This document shows, piece by piece, positions 44,266-55,206 of a stretch of 64,000 bases of DNA. The DNA is from Apricaphanius iberus (lineage: Eukaryota; Chordata; Actinopteri; Cyprinodontiformes; Aphaniidae). A model generated the notes under the pieces. That model saw only the letters and a program-made list of their open reading frames with translations. It was not told the DNA's origin and did not search any database. Numbering within the stretch: position 1 is the stretch's first letter; the number at the start of each line of letters is the position of its first letter. The position numbers and the translations under genes were made by a program. The stretch is taken from contig JAPXFQ010001662.1 of NCBI GenBank assembly GCA_028564705.1, forward strand, positions 4,710,001-4,774,000. The letters are read 5' to 3'.

Positions 44266-44478
44266 CAGACGTGAACAAAATTGTTGGTACCCTTCATTAA
44301 ATAAAAGAAAAACTCATAATGGTCACAGAAATAACTTTAATCTGACAAAAGTAATAATAAATAAAAATTATATAAATGTTGACCAATGAAAGTCAGACAT
44401 TGCTTTTCATCCATGCTTCAACAGAATTATTTAAAAAATAAATGCATGAAACAGGCCTGGACAAAAATGATGGTACCC
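44266..44478 (+). repeat. Left terminal inverted repeat of the Tc1-like element (IR/DR)
   Basis: Outer direct-repeat-like site at 44266-44292 and inner one at 44453-44478. Both contain ACAAAA(T/A)TG(T/A)TGGTACCC. It is paired with 45629-45841. Confidence 0.95.
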
Positions 44479-44645
44479 CTAGAAAAGAATGAAAATAATG
44501 TGACCAAAGGGACATGTTAATCCAAGGTATGTCCACTAATCAGCATCCTAGGTGTCTACAATCCTGTAATCACTCAGTGGGCCTATATATAGGACTCCAG
44601 GTAGTCACTGTGTTGTTTGGTGACGTGGTGTGTACCACACTCAAT

Positions 44646-45623
44646 ATAAACCAGAGGAAGCAAAGGAAAGAGTTGTCTCAGGAGATGAGAAAGAAAATCA
44701 TAGACAAGCATGTTAACTGTAAAGGCTATAAGACCATCTCCAAGCAGCTAGATGTTTCTGTGACTACAGCTGCACATGTCATTCAGTAATGTACGATCCA
44801 TGGGACTGTAGCCAACCTCCCTGGACGTGGCTGCAGGAGGAAAATTGATGACAGATCAAAGAGACGGATAATCCAAATGGTAACAAAAGAGCCTAGAAAG
44901 ACTTCAAAATAGATCCAAGCTGAACTTTATGCTCAAGGAACATCAGTGTCAGATCGGAACATCCTTCGCTGTTTGAGCCAGAGGACAAATCATTAAAAAA
45001 ACAGACTGGAGTATGCCAAACTACATGCTGACGAGCCACAAAGCTTCTGGGAGAATGTCCTGTGGACCGATGAGACAAAAATTTAACTTTTTGCCAAGGC
45101 ACATCAGCTCTATCTTCACAGATGGAAAAATGAAGCATATCTAGAAAAGAGCACGGTCCCTACTGTGAAACTTGATGGAGGCTCGGTTATGTTCTGGGGC
45201 TGATTTGCTGCATCTGACACAGGGTGTCTTGAATCTGTGCAGGGTACAATGAAATCTCAAGACTATCAGGGGATTCTAGAGAGAAATGTGCTGGCCAGTG
45301 TCAGAAAGCATGGTCTCAGTCGCAGGTCACGGGTCTTACAACAGGAAAATGACCCAAAACACACAGCTAAAAACACCCAAGAAGGGCTAAGAGGAAAACA
45401 CTGGCCTTCTATGAGCCCTGATCTCAATCCTATTGAGCATCTTTGGAAGGAGCTGAAACGTGCTGTCTGGAAAAGGCGCCCTTCAAACCGGAAACAACTA
45501 GAACAGTTTGCTCATGAGGAGTGGGCCAAAATACCTGCTGAGAGATGCAGAAGTCTCATTGACAGTTACAGGAATCATTTGATTGCAGTGATTGCCTCAA
45601 AAGGTTGTGCAACCAAATATTAA
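44646..45623 (+). pseudogene. Tc1-like transposase pseudogene
   Basis: One reading frame runs from the helix-turn-helix region (ELSQEMRKKIIDKH, then GYKTISKQLDVS) through the catalytic domain to the usual end ASKGCATKY and TAA. The first catalytic Asp is in WTDET (45069), the second in NDPKHTAK (45351) and the Glu in NPIEHLW (45435). Five in-frame stops interrupt it, at 44787, 44910, 44994, 45084 and 45201. No frameshift is needed. Only 27 residues separate the second Asp from the Glu, where the family has about 34, so an in-frame loss of about 21 nt is likely. The usual initiator Met is not present in its normal place. The protein cannot be made. Confidence 0.93.
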
Positions 45624-45628
45624 GTTGT

Positions 45629-45841
45629 GGGTACCATCATTTTTGTCCAGGCCTGTTTCATGCATTTATTTTTTAAATAATTCCGTTGAAGCATGGATGA
45701 AAAGCAATGTCTGACTTTCATTGGTCAACATTTATATAATTTTTATTTATTATTACTTTTGTCAGATTAAAGTTATTTCTGTGACCATTATGAGTTTTTC
45801 TTTGATTTAATGAAGGGTACCAACAATTTTGTCCACGTCTG
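45629..45841 (-). repeat. Right terminal inverted repeat of the Tc1-like element (IR/DR)
   Basis: Inverse copy of 44266-44478. Three differences are visible: GTGGAC for GTGAAC, AAATCAAAG for AAATAAAAG, and CAACGGAA for CAACAGAA. Confidence 0.95.
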
Positions 45842-46409
45842 TATATGTCCTTTTTATGTTACTTATTATGATATACGCCCTAATGTTGCCCTTGCCATCA
45901 TCCCTTGTCGCCTCCAGCGCAGCAGCGGCTGTGGAAGGCCTCTTTCCCTCCTAGAAAATTGCCTTCCTAAGGGCACTTGATTATACATGATCAAATCTAC
46001 TGTAGTTTTCGTGTTTTTGCTTTTTCTCAAGGGTTTGGTCCAACGCTCATTGATCCTTCAGCTCTCCTGAGCCCCTACTCCCTTAACTATGTGTGCAGGT
46101 AGTGGCCAGGAAGAACAAGGGCAAAGAGAGGTACAGGAAGAGGGAGGGGAGATTATTTGGAGAGGAAGAGTGGGGGATGAATGGAAGAGAAAACAAGATG
46201 TTGAAGAAAGAAAAGTAAAAAGCACAAAGCGAGGGAGAAGAGGGCCAAAAGATTGTGTGTTTGTGTATTCAGATGAAATCTGCCATCCTCAGCAGCCTCC
46301 TGTTAAAAGAAATCGGATTAGCTCTCCTCAGGGAGGGAACCTTCAGATGAAGGATTGCGGCACAGGTCCCTCTCCTGGACTCCAGAATGCCTTCAACCAC
46401 ATCCCCCAC

Positions 46410-46455
46410 CTCCCTACACACATACGCACACACACACGCTTACACACACATACAC
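46410..46455. repeat. CA-rich simple repeat
   Basis: Interrupted CACA run, ACACACATACGCACACACAC and so on. It is the source of the histidine/threonine-rich end of a chance open frame. Confidence 0.85.
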
Positions 46456-47723
46456 CTTTTCACTCTCACTTTTCCCTCTAAAAAACAGTCTTTCACTTTC
46501 CTCGTATTCATAAAAGCATAATTTTATCATTTGAAATTTAAAACGAGGGTATTCGATACTAATGCAGTTCGTCCTTTTGAGTGAGTTTAGTCCCACCTCA
46601 ACTTTGGCATTTGTCTGTTTTTTTCTATTTGAAACAATTTAAGTTTCTATTAATTTATTTTAGGCAACAAATAAGGAGAATTTGAATTTAATTTATGTGA
46701 AGTGACAAATAATATGTAACATTGGGAACTGAGGGGTCTGTAACAATTCGAAAAGCAACTTCAAAAGCAACGCTCCCGAGGCTTTCGGATTGTAATATAT
46801 TATGTGGGTTACTTAAAGCGTGTTTATTATTTTTACAGTTTTTCCTCTTCAGTTTTGTTTGAGCTCGTAACTTTTAATTAATAAGCACTTTTGAAGTAGA
46901 CAACTTTGTAAAATATACTGTAAGTTTAAAAGATAACTTAGCATATAGCTGAGAATGCTGTCAAAATCTGTGGAAGAGTTATATGTGCTAAATGAGATGA
47001 TTATTTAAAAATGTATATCTTTTATCAACTATGAATAATTTATCTTTTTAGTAAGGCAGAGGAAATTGCAGCAGCAATACAGCAGACACTTGCAGACTAT
47101 AATTTTGCCACAGCAGTTAGTGACAAAAACTGTAAATAAAAAAGCTGACAATTTTCTTGGTATTCCATCAGGATGTTGCAATTCTGCTCAGTATTAGTAC
47201 AAATGTGATATGAAATTTTAGGACTCGGTTACTTTTTCAGATTTGCAGTGGTTACACAGCACAAAGCAGCTGAATGTCTCCAACACAAAAATACAGATTG
47301 AAGCTGTATCTAATTACTGTGGGCAAATTTGTAGCTAGCTGGCCCTCTTTCACTGAAATAATAGCCTATAGATGCCAGCAGATGTTTTGGATTGAAGGAT
47401 GTTGAATAAAACCTTAAATCAATCTGTAACACTTTTTTTTTTACTTGAGAAACTTTGTGCTCACAATTGCCAACTACAGTGCTGTCTCCATTCGAGTTAT
47501 TTGCTGCAGGTATGGCAGGAACTGATGTGTCTTTATAGACTTAAGTTGTTCCTATTTTAGAACCAAGATCCCAGTTGTTGCAAGGGTGAAATTAATTTCC
47601 TCTTTGCCTGTTTACTTTAAAAAATCTCATCAAGATTCCAAGTGCCTAAAAACGTGAAGAAAAAGATATTAGATAGATTTAAGAAAAAAATTCTGACTTT
47701 CTTCCTGTGTTTCTGTCTTTCAG

Positions 47724-47767
47724 ACTGGCATGGCGTTAACGTACGATCCTGCCGCAATGCAGAATGG
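47724..47767 (+). CDS. rbms3: rbms3 internal exon, 44-nt microexon
   Basis: This exon encodes TGMALTYDPAAMQN plus two bases of the next codon (GG, completed by T at 53059). xGMALTYDPxAAxQNG is the conserved segment just after the GEGE-type linker of RBMS proteins. The acceptor is TTTCTGTCTTTCAG and the donor AATGG|GTAAGA, both near consensus. At 44 nt it is short, so skipping it alone would shift the frame. The role of this segment is unknown to me beyond being part of the low-complexity C-terminal half. Confidence 0.92.
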
Positions 47768-48931
47768 GTAAGAAGTCTATCTTTGGCAAAAACTAATGCA
47801 CTCACCTCTTGGCTCATAGAAATTGAGTCAATACCAGTGTCATACATAAAGATTAATGTAGTGTCTGCACTTTGTTACTGTTTGATTAGGGAAATCTATA
47901 CACAGACTCCAGGTATCGGTTTTCTTTGGTGGCGTCAGATGAGAAATGTAGGGCAGAGAGGGGAAGTCGTGTGAGCTTTCCTGTGTGTGTTAACTTGTTT
48001 GTGTCTTCATGTGTGTTTTTTGTCCTTATGTCATGAATTAATGGTAATCCGGAAATAAATGACCCGAGCGACATATTTTATTTTTCCCTGTTCCTCTGAG
48101 ACAGGAAGGAGCATGCTGAGCCCACTTCTATCTACCCCTGACCTCAGTCATTCACAGGAAACTCCTCTCTCCCACTTCCTAAACCACTTATCCCCCAGTG
48201 ACCACAAGTCAATCTTAACAAGCAGCCTACACAAACAGCGTCACACTTTTTACAGTTTGTAATGTGAATACTATGTAAACCCACAGATATATTATGTGGG
48301 AAGTAATGTTTAAATATAGGACATTTTAGTTTACCATTAATCAGAATGCAAACAAATTTGAAGTTACAGAGTGGAGGGTCTGAATGTATCATTCAGCAGA
48401 AATTAAAATTTCAGAAGAATTATTTTCATAGACACATTCAGTATATAGAAAATCCACAATATTCACATTTAATGGATATTGTGTGGAAAACTTTTAAACC
48501 ACCCCTGATTTCTTTATTAGTGAATCTGCATGCTTTCTAGCGGTCTCTCAAAGTTTTTCTTAGAAGTCATTGCAGTGCATTTTGATACATTTTCTCTTCA
48601 GTGTTTGTGCTTAAAGAGTAGGAAAAGTTGATAAGTAGAGGAAAAAAGAATAAGCATAAACTGTAGTGAAATAGTTCCAGTCAATGGACAACTTCTTTTT
48701 TTCTTCTTTTTTTTAGACATATGCAAACGTTAAGCTAGTGCTCCTTAAGAATCGTCTTGTTGTGCATTTTACAGTTTTGCTACATGTACTTTCTCTCAGA
48801 TTGTTTTTTTTTGTCATTAAAGATTGGATATGGAAAACGTTCATAAAAAGTTACATTTACAAAAAAATTCATCCACGGGGCTTTTAGATGGGTGCAGGAA
48901 AGTACAACATTTCCTTAAATTATATTTTAAT

Positions 48932-49315
48932 TAGGGATGTACTAATACCGATATTCGTATTGGGTATCGGGTATATATATATTGCTTTTATGTACTGTAT
49001 CGGTTACAGTTAACTGATACCATAAACTGATACTTAAAATGTGGAAATTGCAATAATAAATTTTTTCACTTTAAATTTTTTTTTTGAGGTCATAGTTATA
49101 AGTATTTTAGTATTTTGTGTAATTCACCATCATTTGCAAGACAAGCAGCTGCTTCAGAGTCCTGGAGATATTGTTATCCATCTCAGAAGAGGAGTGAAAC
49201 TACAGTAGTTTTAGGCGAAGCTTAAACTAGATGGATCCACATAAAACATTTCTATGGCATCAAACACACGCAGAAACGGTGACTTTCCTCTTGCATCTGT
49301 AAGCTAACAATTGAA
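48932..49315 (+). mobile_element. hAT-like repeat, relative of 49838-50184
   Basis: It starts TAGGGATGTACTAATACCGATA. It carries GTATCGG...CAGTTAACTGATACCATAAACTGATACTTAAAATGTGG, which matches the inverse of 50085-50160 almost base for base. Beyond that, 49140-49310 matches the repeat at 17600-17770. No right-hand inverted end or 8-bp duplication could be located, so the 3' border is a guess. Confidence 0.6.
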
Positions 49316-49559
49316 CTTAACAAAAAGGAACAAATTGTGTTTTTGAACAAGCTTGTGGTTAACTAAGAATCAGAATCAGAATCAGTTTTATTGCCATTGT
49401 TTGAGAACAAGTTCACAAACTAGGAATTTTTCTCGGTACAATCGTGCACATAAAACATTTAACATAAATAAAAATAAAATAAATAAAAGCATGGGCAGGT
49501 CTGAAATTGTCACAGTATTGAAACTTTGGTCACTCTGCCCTTCATTGTGACATTTTATT

Positions 49560-49829
49560 TAAAGGACTTTAAACTGTATGAATGCTAGGTTAGAAAAGTT
49601 TGTCACAGTTTTGTCATGGTCATTATAAACCCCTTATTCCAGTCCTTCAAAAACTTATGGGCAGAACTAAAAAAAGTGATGTTTGGCTACTTTGCCATTT
49701 GATAGCAAACCACCTTTGTAGAAACACAAATGAAATGATCTAATTAAAGCACTTATTTGCAACCAATGAATTTGGAAGTGGTATATAAGTTTCTCACCAA
49801 ATAGCATTTGTAAATGTTGATAGGAATGG
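49560..49829 (+). other. rbms3: Unclear sequence left of the hAT insertion
   Basis: Because 50185-50500 is Tc1-like and is broken exactly at the hAT duplication, this flank should be the other side of the same Tc1 copy. The only supportive word is AAAAAGTGATGTTTGGCTAC at about 49673-49692, which resembles the codons after the first catalytic Asp. This is weak. Confidence 0.3.
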
Positions 49830-49837
49830 GTGTGTGA

Positions 49838-50184
49838 TCGGGATGCAATGATACCGCTTTTTGAAACCGATACCATACTGATACTTGGATCAAAGTTCTT
49901 ACTGATATCAAGTACCAATGCCGATACTTCTACCACATAAAAAAGTGCAATGAATTGGAAGACAGGTTTTATTTTCTTCTCTGCTTGTTACAAAAAATTA
50001 TGGTGAATTAGATTTAAAAAAAATATATTAATAAAAAATACCACAAAACTAAAAGTAAAAAATTAACATTGTCTGTAAATTATTGCAGAGTTTCCACATT
50101 TTAAGTATCAGTTCATGGTATCGGTTAACTTTAGCTGATACCGATACGAATACATTAGACCGTATCGGTATCGGTGCATCTCTA
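49838..50184 (-). mobile_element. hAT-like MITE, 347 bp
   Basis: The left end TCGGGATGCAATGATACCG and the inverse of the right end TAGAGATGCACCGATACCG match at 15 of 19 positions. The 8-bp flanks are GTGTGTGA (49830-49837) and GTGTTTGA (50185-50192), with one difference, as expected for hAT target duplications. Repeated GATACCGATAC words near both ends are typical of this family in fish. It is non-coding. The orientation is given relative to 48932-49315. Confidence 0.8.
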
Positions 50185-50500
50185 GTGTTTGAGGCATGTT
50201 TTGCAGCACCCTAATTTGGATTATCAGCAAGTTGTCTATTAAATCATCTGTATAGTGGTATTCTAGGGTCAGATTTAGGGCCATCTGTCTAACAGCTGAG
50301 ATTTGTCCAGAACTGGGTCATGCAACAGAGCAGTGATCCTAAATACTGCAGAAAATCAAACAAATGGCAGTGAAATAAAAACATCTAAGTATTCCAGTGG
50401 CTTAAAGTCCAGACGCCAATCTGATTAAAAGGCTGTGTTGAAGTCACGAGAGCCGTTCATGAGAAATTGTCTTTCAAGGCCAACGTAATGAACCAAAACT
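50185..50500 (+). mobile_element. Tc1-like transposase fragment, 3' half
   Basis: The order of blocks follows the C-terminal half of a Tc1-like transposase gene. GAGGCATGTTTTGCAGCACC is followed by GGGCCATCTGTCTAACAGCTGAG, then GTCCAGAACTGGGTCATGCAAC and GCAGTGATCCTAAATACTGCAG at the second-Asp region, where NDPKHT is normal. CAGACGCCAATCTGATTAAAA and TGTTGAAGTCACGAGAGCCGTTCATG come last. It has many stops. It starts exactly at the hAT target duplication. Confidence 0.68.
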
Positions 50501-50984
50501 ATGAATAAAGTTGTTCTCTTTTTTGTTTGTTTCAACAGTACAGAGATACAGATACGACACATGATTACTACATTTTACCTGTACATAACGTGATTTAAAA
50601 GGTGTTGAGACTATCGAAAATATTAGGTATATTTTAGGGACGATAAAAAAATCCTACAAAAACATGATCTTTGCAATCTGGAAAAAAATACTTTTCGATA
50701 ACCTTTGATCCAAGTATTCCACTGAATCTTGCACATTTAATTTGAGTGTGAAGTTATTATAAACTTTATTAATTTTCTGATATATTGTCACAAAAACCAA
50801 AGTAAAATCTGGTTTGATCCATTTGGTTGCAATGATCTTGGCATTGCATTTTATTTGGTGTTTTTATATACAAAGATTGAAATTATGTATTCTGACCTCT
50901 GCTACATGATTAATAAATGTTAACACGACTCTTTCAAGACAATTAATGCATTTATTTTTGCATACAGCTGGTGAGAGCTGATCA

Positions 50985-51530
50985 TTTTTTAGCCACTGGG
51001 TGGAGTGTCTTTTGGCGGAGTATATTTCAATGAGTTTCCTTTCTTTTCATGACTACATTGTAGATTCTCAATTAAGGGCATCAAAACTATGAATGAATTC
51101 ATAAAGTATGGAAGTACTGTATGTACATAAACAAAAAGGGTGAAATAATTGAATACATGTTCTATTTTAGATTCCTCAAAGTAGCCACCCTTTGCTCTGA
51201 TTACTGCTTTGCATTGTCTTGTGCTTCAAGAGGTAGTCACCCAAAATGGTTTTCCAACAGTCTTGAAGGAGTTCCCAGAAATGCTTAGTACTTGTTGGCC
51301 CTTTTGCCTTCACTCTACGGTTCAGCTCACCCCAAATCATCTTGATTAGGTTCAGGTCTGGTGACTTTGGAGGCCAGGTTATTATTTAAAAGTACTACAT
51401 AGTTCCATAAGTGTTCATTCATAGTTTTGATGCCTTCAGTGAGAGTCTACAATGTAAATAGTCATGAAAAAAAAAGGAAACTCGTTGAATGAGAAGTTGT
51501 GTCCAAAGTTTTGGCCTGTACTATATATAT
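50985..51530. mobile_element. Internally deleted Tc1-like element with long inverted ends
   Basis: The left part reads GAGTTTCCTTTCTTTTCATGACTACATTGTAGATTCTCAATTAAGGGCATCAAAACTATGAATGAATTC. The inverse of the right part reads nearly the same, GAGTTTCC...CATGACTATTTACATTGTAGACTCTCACTGAAGGCATCAAAACTATGAATGAACAC. The arms are about 130-200 bp. Between them lies a piece of antisense transposase (AAGTAGCCACCCTTTGCTCTGATTACTGCTTTGCA, CAACAGTCTTGAAGGAGTTCCCA). The right end is ...AAAGTTTTGGCCTGTA. It is a MITE-like deletion derivative. Confidence 0.8.
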
Positions 51531-51719
51531 AAATATATATATATGCTTTTTGTTTTTCTGTTTTTTTTCCAGCACATCTCAGTATAACCTAACAATTTAG
51601 GGTGATAGGTGAAACTTGTATATATACCATTATGACCAAGAAAATGAATAATTTAGTGTTTATGTATATCTTTGTAAAATTTTAGTGTAGCACTTCCTTA
51701 GGTATGCTAAAAAAATATT

Positions 51720-52200
51720 GAAAAAAACAATGAGATATATTTCTACATTTTTAAATGCAAATGCCAGAACGTACACGGCAACATGTATTAATTGGAATCA
51801 AATCTTGTGTGACAGAAGATTTCAAGACATGGAGGTTACAGATTAGAAAAGTGTGTTCACATAGTCATGGCAAAGTGGAAAGGTGGTGAGGAAACACCTA
51901 AAGCCAATTCTCCTGCTTTGTAAGATTGTTGAGAGAAGGTTGCAGCCTGGTGTTTCTAATCAAGCTTAATAATGATTAGAAAATATGAACAGCTCTCTTA
52001 AAAGACGAGATTTGAAGTTCGCTGGTCTGTGAAAACAACTTGAAAGACAGGTTGGAAAGACATTAGCAATTAGTATAAACAGGCAATTGTTGTTCACATC
52101 AATCTGGGAAGGGTTTAAGGGCATTTCAGAACTAATTGAAGTCCCTCAGTCCTTTGGACAGATAAGGCCAAAGTGGAGATGTCTTGAGGTAGTTTTCGTA
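51720..52200 (+). mobile_element. Degenerate Tc1-like transposase remnant
   Basis: CTGGGAAGGGTTTAAGGGCATTTCAGAACTAATTGAAGTCC and TTTGGACAGATAAGGCCAAAGTGGAGATG are recognisable. The second is the decayed first-catalytic-Asp box (WTDxxKVEM). Sequence between the blocks is diverged. No frame remains. Confidence 0.58.
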
Positions 52201-53058
52201 GTTTAGTGTTTATATCTCCAAATTATTCATGGATAAAACCTGTCAATTTCCTAATCTTTTCGAAAAAAAATGAAAGAGATAAAGCTTATGAAGCTGAAAT
52301 ACATAAGTGCATTGCTGCTTGACAGTCTTTTTGATGCCACTTTTCAAAGCAGCCAATCCACGAGTGCCATTTATTTTTCTTGGCATTGATTGATGGTTCC
52401 CCACGGATCATAAATAAGGAAGATTAAAGATATTTGCTTTTGTGGTAGCGCTAAGAGGGTGTCACTGTGTGTATTAATGCATATTAAGGTATATTTGAAG
52501 TTGGAACTATTAGAATAAGCATTTAAGCGTGTTTAGAAGGCGGTCTTATCTATTCCCGGAATAAGCAAGATGGCTAAAAATAAATTGATAAAGGTTATGC
52601 AATGTCATAGTCAAAAACAGGACCTCAACCTCATGGTATCTTAAAAGAGCTATGCAGAAACACATGTCCAAAATTTAATCCCCTTAAGAAATGCTGGGAA
52701 AGAGAGGATACAGTTTGTTGTTTTGTATGATTTAGCTCAGATTTAAATAACTAGTTTATTTTTTTAATGTCATTATATTCACTAACTAAGAATTTGCACA
52801 GGTTGAAGAAGTACAAATGTAATTTTTAGGTGTTTCAAAATGTAACCTTTGATTTTTTTTATAATTTTCAGTAATTTTGTTAATCATTATTGATTATTTG
52901 AAATAAGGTAGTTTTTGTAGTCTAAATGTATAACACTTAACTCTTAACACTGCTTCTTTATATAATAAAACATTTCATGTTTAAACTATGTAATTAGCAC
53001 ATATTTTACTTGATTTTTAACTTATCCACTTTTGGCTCTTTTTGTGCTCTCCCTTCAG

Positions 53059-53155
53059 TTTCTACTCCTCGCCTTACAGCATCGCTACCAACCGCATGAT
53101 TGCACAGACCTCCATCACTCCCTTCATCGCTGCTTCCCCTGTTTCCACATATCAG
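53059..53155 (+). CDS. rbms3: rbms3 internal exon: YSIATNRM segment
   Basis: After one base completing Gly it encodes [18 protein letters not shown] then [14 protein letters not shown] and ends on a complete codon (97 nt). This is one of the most conserved parts of the RBMS C-terminal half. [14 protein letters not shown] agrees with RBMS3, where RBMS1 reads ...TPYIASPVSAYQ. The acceptor is CTCTCCCTTCAG and the donor CAG|GTAGGT. The frame stays open for 210 nt past the donor until a stop at 53366-53368, so intron retention would add a 70-residue tail instead of stopping at once. Confidence 0.96.
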
Positions 53156-54721
53156 GTAGGTCATAATGTTGCACTTTATGGGTTGATCGCTGTCTGCATG
53201 TGTTATATAGAAGTTTGCTTTGCGTACGGGAATGTTAGAAAGGAAATGAGCTGCAAAACAGCATGTGGTCCTCTCCTCTTCTCTGGTTATCTTTCCACCC
53301 TCCCAGCTGTGCTTGATAACATCTGTTCTGTGAATGAGAATCACAACAGCCATGAGAAAACAACCTAAATAAAATGGATATAAAGAAAAGGGCGAGAGGA
53401 GAACAAAATAATTTACACATTAATAGTATAGAGATATTTAGATAAAGATTATTTTAATGGGAATCTGTTTACTGACAGTAAAAATCCAATCATGTTAGCT
53501 AGATTTACCTAATTTCTGTGTATCATAATTTGAGATTTAGTTAAAAATCCATCTAAATAAATCTAAAATACAAAAAATAATCCAGGAATTAGTAATCAAT
53601 ATAATCAATAATTTAATTCACTGTTAATCAAATTAAGATTTTTTCTAAACGAAAAAGAGTGAGAAAATCTATGAAATTACACTAATTCTGCTCTAAAAGT
53701 ATAGATTAATGGAAAGCTTTATGATTGCTGATTTAAAGAATTACCTGGAGCTTAAGACGTTCTCTAAAAAGCCTAAAGAAAGAAGCTCCAAAGTCTAATT
53801 TTAGTTTATACCCTGGTCTGTGGAGAAAAAGGAATTGACAAAGATTTAGAATTCACCTTCGTTTGTCAGGTTTCTGCACCAGAACAGGCACAATTGAAAT
53901 ATAATATTGCCTTGATTGTTCCTAAAACAGAGATGTTTCATCACTCATAGAACTGACCACTGCATGTATATTGTTCAATCCATTGTGCGTTGGCTTGACT
54001 CATGAGAACCTTCAAATTACAGTAGGCTAATACTGTCTCTTTTGGTTCAGGTCATTGGAAAGCTCTTCGTTTTTGATTAGGAACTTGTTGATTACAGCCA
54101 AAAATGCACTGTAGGAAAGTCAGTTATAGAGGTTGAGCAAACGCTCCAGAAGATTTCTTAAAAAAGTGAAATCTTGGTGGCTTATAGACAAACAGAGAAC
54201 ATGATACTAATAAAAAATAACACAACCAGTGGCAGCATGTGTATCTGGGGGAGAATTTACTACAGTTTAGTCAATCAGAGGTAGAGTCTAACATGAGAAC
54301 TACATCATTTTACCTATACAGAAATTTATTTCTAAATGTTGACTCAGAGAGACCTCTTTGAAGTTCCAAAAATATCAACAATCAATCACTGAAGTGACAA
54401 CAGTCTTCAGATCCATTTTGTTTCACACTTAAACATTGCTATTTCATCCCTTCCTCCTTCTCCTTCATACTTATAAATAAACCACTTTCATGTGCATGTA
54501 CATATGCCAATGTCTATGAGTTTATTTTTAATGAAAATCCGAAAATAAATTGTTATAAAAATGCTCACCTCTTATTTATGATTCATTTAAATTTGATTAT
54601 ATTATCTGGAAATATATTAGGTCTAATTTATTTTGGCTCCTAAAAGACCTTGAGGCATTTGTCCTGCAGGTAAATTGTAACTACTGATTAGAAAACCACT
54701 TTTTCTTACAGCTGATTCTAC

Positions 54722-54938
54722 ATCAGTCCTTAAGGGCATCCTGCATCATTTAGTTCTTTGCCTGGTTTGACACACTTGAATTTAGTAATGATTATTTAGG
54801 AGGCCTCTGCAGAACTTTTACATGCTAAGGAGATAGTTGTTCCATTTAAATCAGCTGTGTTGGAGCAGAGACACATTTAAAACTTGCAGAACACCGGGCC
54901 TTGAAAACTGGAGTTGGAGACCCCTGCTCTAAGTAGAT
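54722..54938. mobile_element. Short interspersed fish repeat, DNA-transposon type
   Basis: The ends are inversely similar: CAGTCCTTAAGGGCATCCTGCA on the left, and CAGTTTTCAAGGCCCGGTGT as the inverse of the right. Inside are CCTGGTTTGACACACTTGAA, AGGAGGCCTCTGCAGAAC and TTAAATCAGCTGTGTTGGAG, in the order of a very common teleost repeat. The end GGAGTTGGAGACCCCTGCTC is also typical. No target duplication was identified. The class is probably hAT-like MITE, but this is uncertain. Confidence 0.6.
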
Positions 54939-55206
54939 GGTTGGTAATTAAAACAGGTTGGAAACTTTCTCCTGGCAGTTACAAATTGAGATTTAGTCAG
55001 TAAAAAATTTGACATGGTAGATGACTATGACTAACTGCAATGAAGAGGCAACATAACCAGTGCCCCTCATGACTGCGGCTTTTTTCACAGTATCGTTCCA
55101 AATGTCTGTTGAAGTGTTCACATTTAAAGTACCATGCAGTCAGCAGTCATTAACAATTATCATGATTTTATTTTAAGCTTTTTATAATTTCCTAATGAGC
55201 ACAATC

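Larger units (their letters stand above)
44266..45841 (+). mobile_element. Structurally complete Tc1-like transposon, 1,576 bp
   Basis: It is bordered by TA on each side (44264-44265 and 45842-45843), the Tc1/mariner target site. The terminal inverted repeats are 213 bp each. By eye they differ at three positions only. Each repeat begins CAGACGTG(A/G)ACAAAATTGT and ends in a related inner motif (GGCCTGGACAAAAATGATGG then TACCC). This is the IR/DR layout, with an outer and an inner transposase-binding site. The single transposase gene between the repeats runs on the + strand and is dead. Confidence 0.96.
34885..47723 (+). other. rbms3: rbms3 intron, about 12.8 kb
   Basis: Bounded by GTACGA and TCTGTCTTTCAG. 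It holds several Tc1-like remnants, a perfect inverted repeat at 41106-41163 and a structurally complete Tc1-like element at 44266-45841. The stretches 36700-38380, 39801-41100, 41170-43079 and 45842-47700 contain no feature that I can name beyond short CA-rich or C/T-rich runs. 39080-39260 is compositionally complex and could be conserved. Confidence 0.85.
47768..53058 (+). other. rbms3: rbms3 intron, about 5.3 kb
   Basis: Bounded by GTAAGA and CTCTCCCTTCAG. It is occupied from about 48930 to 52200 by hAT-like and Tc1-like repeats. 47770-48930 and 52200-53058 hold no named feature; 52300-52420 looks unique. Confidence 0.85.

Noticed and set aside
46089..46481. 130-codon frame, charged N-terminal half and H/T-rich end
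   Set aside because: The sequence is a purine-rich run followed by a CA simple repeat, so the composition explains the open frame. No splice sites or domain are seen.
53042..53368. 108-codon frame as a separate gene
   Set aside because: Its middle is the rbms3 exon 53059-53155. The start lies in the polypyrimidine tract and the rest is intron.
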